Positions 5,131 through 5,510 of a DNA stretch of 5,510 bases are shown here, in pieces. Positions within the stretch are counted from its first letter, which is position 1; every line of letters begins with the position of its first letter. The DNA is taken from positions 1-5,510 of the forward strand of contig JAKANG010000141.1 of the NCBI GenBank assembly GCA_021812505.1, given 5' to 3'. The position numbers and the translations under genes are program-made. The notes under the pieces were generated by a model. The model saw only the letters and a list, made by a program, of their open reading frames with translations, was not told the DNA's origin and searched no databases. This DNA comes from Pseudomonadota bacterium. Lineage in GTDB: Bacteria; Pseudomonadota; Alphaproteobacteria; Rhizobiales; Beijerinckiaceae.

Positions 5131-5510
5131 ATGAAGTTCCCGCCGTCCTTCCTCGATGAGATCCGGGCGCGCCTTCCCCTGTCGGAGGTCGTGGGACAAA
5201 GCGTGCGGCTCAAGAAGGAAGGTCGCGAATGGCGCGGCCTATCGCCCTTCAACGCCGAAAAGACCCCATCCTTCTTCGTCAACGACCAGAAGGGCTTCTA
5301 TTACGATTTTTCGGCCGGCAAGAACGGCGACCATTTCAATTTCGTGATGGAGACCCAGGGCGTCAGTTTCCCGGAAGCGGTCGAACGTCTCGCCGCCATG
5401 GCCGGCCTGCCGATGCCGGTCGCCTCCCCCGAAGCGGCGGCGGCGGAAAGGCGTCGGGCGACGGCGCTTGAAGCCCTTGAAATGGCCGCAGAATTCTTCG
5501 AGCGGCAGTT
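5131..5510 (+). CDS. dnaG: DNA primase DnaG, N-terminal part, cut by window edge
   Basis: DnaG makes the RNA primers for lagging-strand replication, working with the DnaB helicase at the fork. The first 126 codons are present. They cover the N-terminal CHC2-type domain: FLDEIRARLPLSEVVG (7-22), VRLKKEGREWRGLSPFN (25-41), EKTPSFFVNDQKGFYYDF (43-60), then NFVMETQGVSFPEAVERLA (70-88) and the start of the linker to the catalytic core. In E. coli four residues of this domain (C40, H43, C61, C64) hold zinc; the aligned positions here are S38, N41, D59 and A62, so no zinc can be bound in the usual way. I recall the same replacement in other alphaproteobacterial primases, so it is probably a lineage trait rather than damage; the rest of the domain is well kept. 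ATG at 5131 follows GGAAAAAC, an acceptable ribosome site. The TOPRIM core and helicase-binding domain lie beyond the window. Confidence 0.93.
   Translation, partial: MKFPPSFLDEIRARLPLSEVVGQSVRLKKEGREWRGLSPFNAEKTPSFFVNDQKGFYYDFSAGKNGDHFNFVMETQGVSFPEAVERLAAMAGLPMPVASPEAAAAERRRATALEALEMAAEFFERQ

Overview
This GC-rich window (roughly two-thirds G+C by eye) reads as chromosomal DNA of an alphaproteobacterium, most likely Hyphomicrobiales (Rhizobiales). The main clue is the dnaG start on the right, whose N-terminal domain has the form I associate with alphaproteobacteria, with the zinc ligands replaced. The genus cannot be fixed from the sequence alone. Very long antisense open frames accompany nearly every gene, as expected at this base composition.

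Left half (1-3748): five genes, all on the minus strand. In transcription order from right to left they are a divergent panB (ketopantoate hydroxymethyltransferase, pantothenate/CoA synthesis), a 97-residue ribbon-helix-helix protein, a glyoxalase I (gloA), a Tat-signal-bearing 'gluconate 2-dehydrogenase subunit 3' protein, and a GMC-family flavoprotein dehydrogenase that runs off the left edge. The last two form a tight two-gene unit (24-base gap). It should encode a periplasmic FAD dehydrogenase in which the small subunit carries the export signal and the large subunit carries FAD and probably an iron-sulfur cluster. A UUCG-loop hairpin with a pyrimidine-rich tail separates the ribbon-helix-helix gene from gloA. 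A nested GC-rich inverted repeat separates gloA from the dehydrogenase pair.

Right half (3923-5510): two genes on the plus strand. The first is an integral-membrane acyltransferase of family 3, transcribed divergently from panB across a 174-base spacer in which I find no convincing promoter. The second is the first 126 codons of dnaG (primase), cut by the right edge.

The genes do not form one pathway; this looks like ordinary core plus accessory metabolism. I found no RNA genes, mobile elements, CRISPR array or phage genes, and no clear sign of an undescribed system. The points most worth checking are the shortened and altered active-site-side loop of PanB, the C-x5-C-x3-C triad in the flavoprotein, the lost zinc site of DnaG, and two terminator-like signals facing the 'wrong' way in the leader of the ribbon-helix-helix gene.
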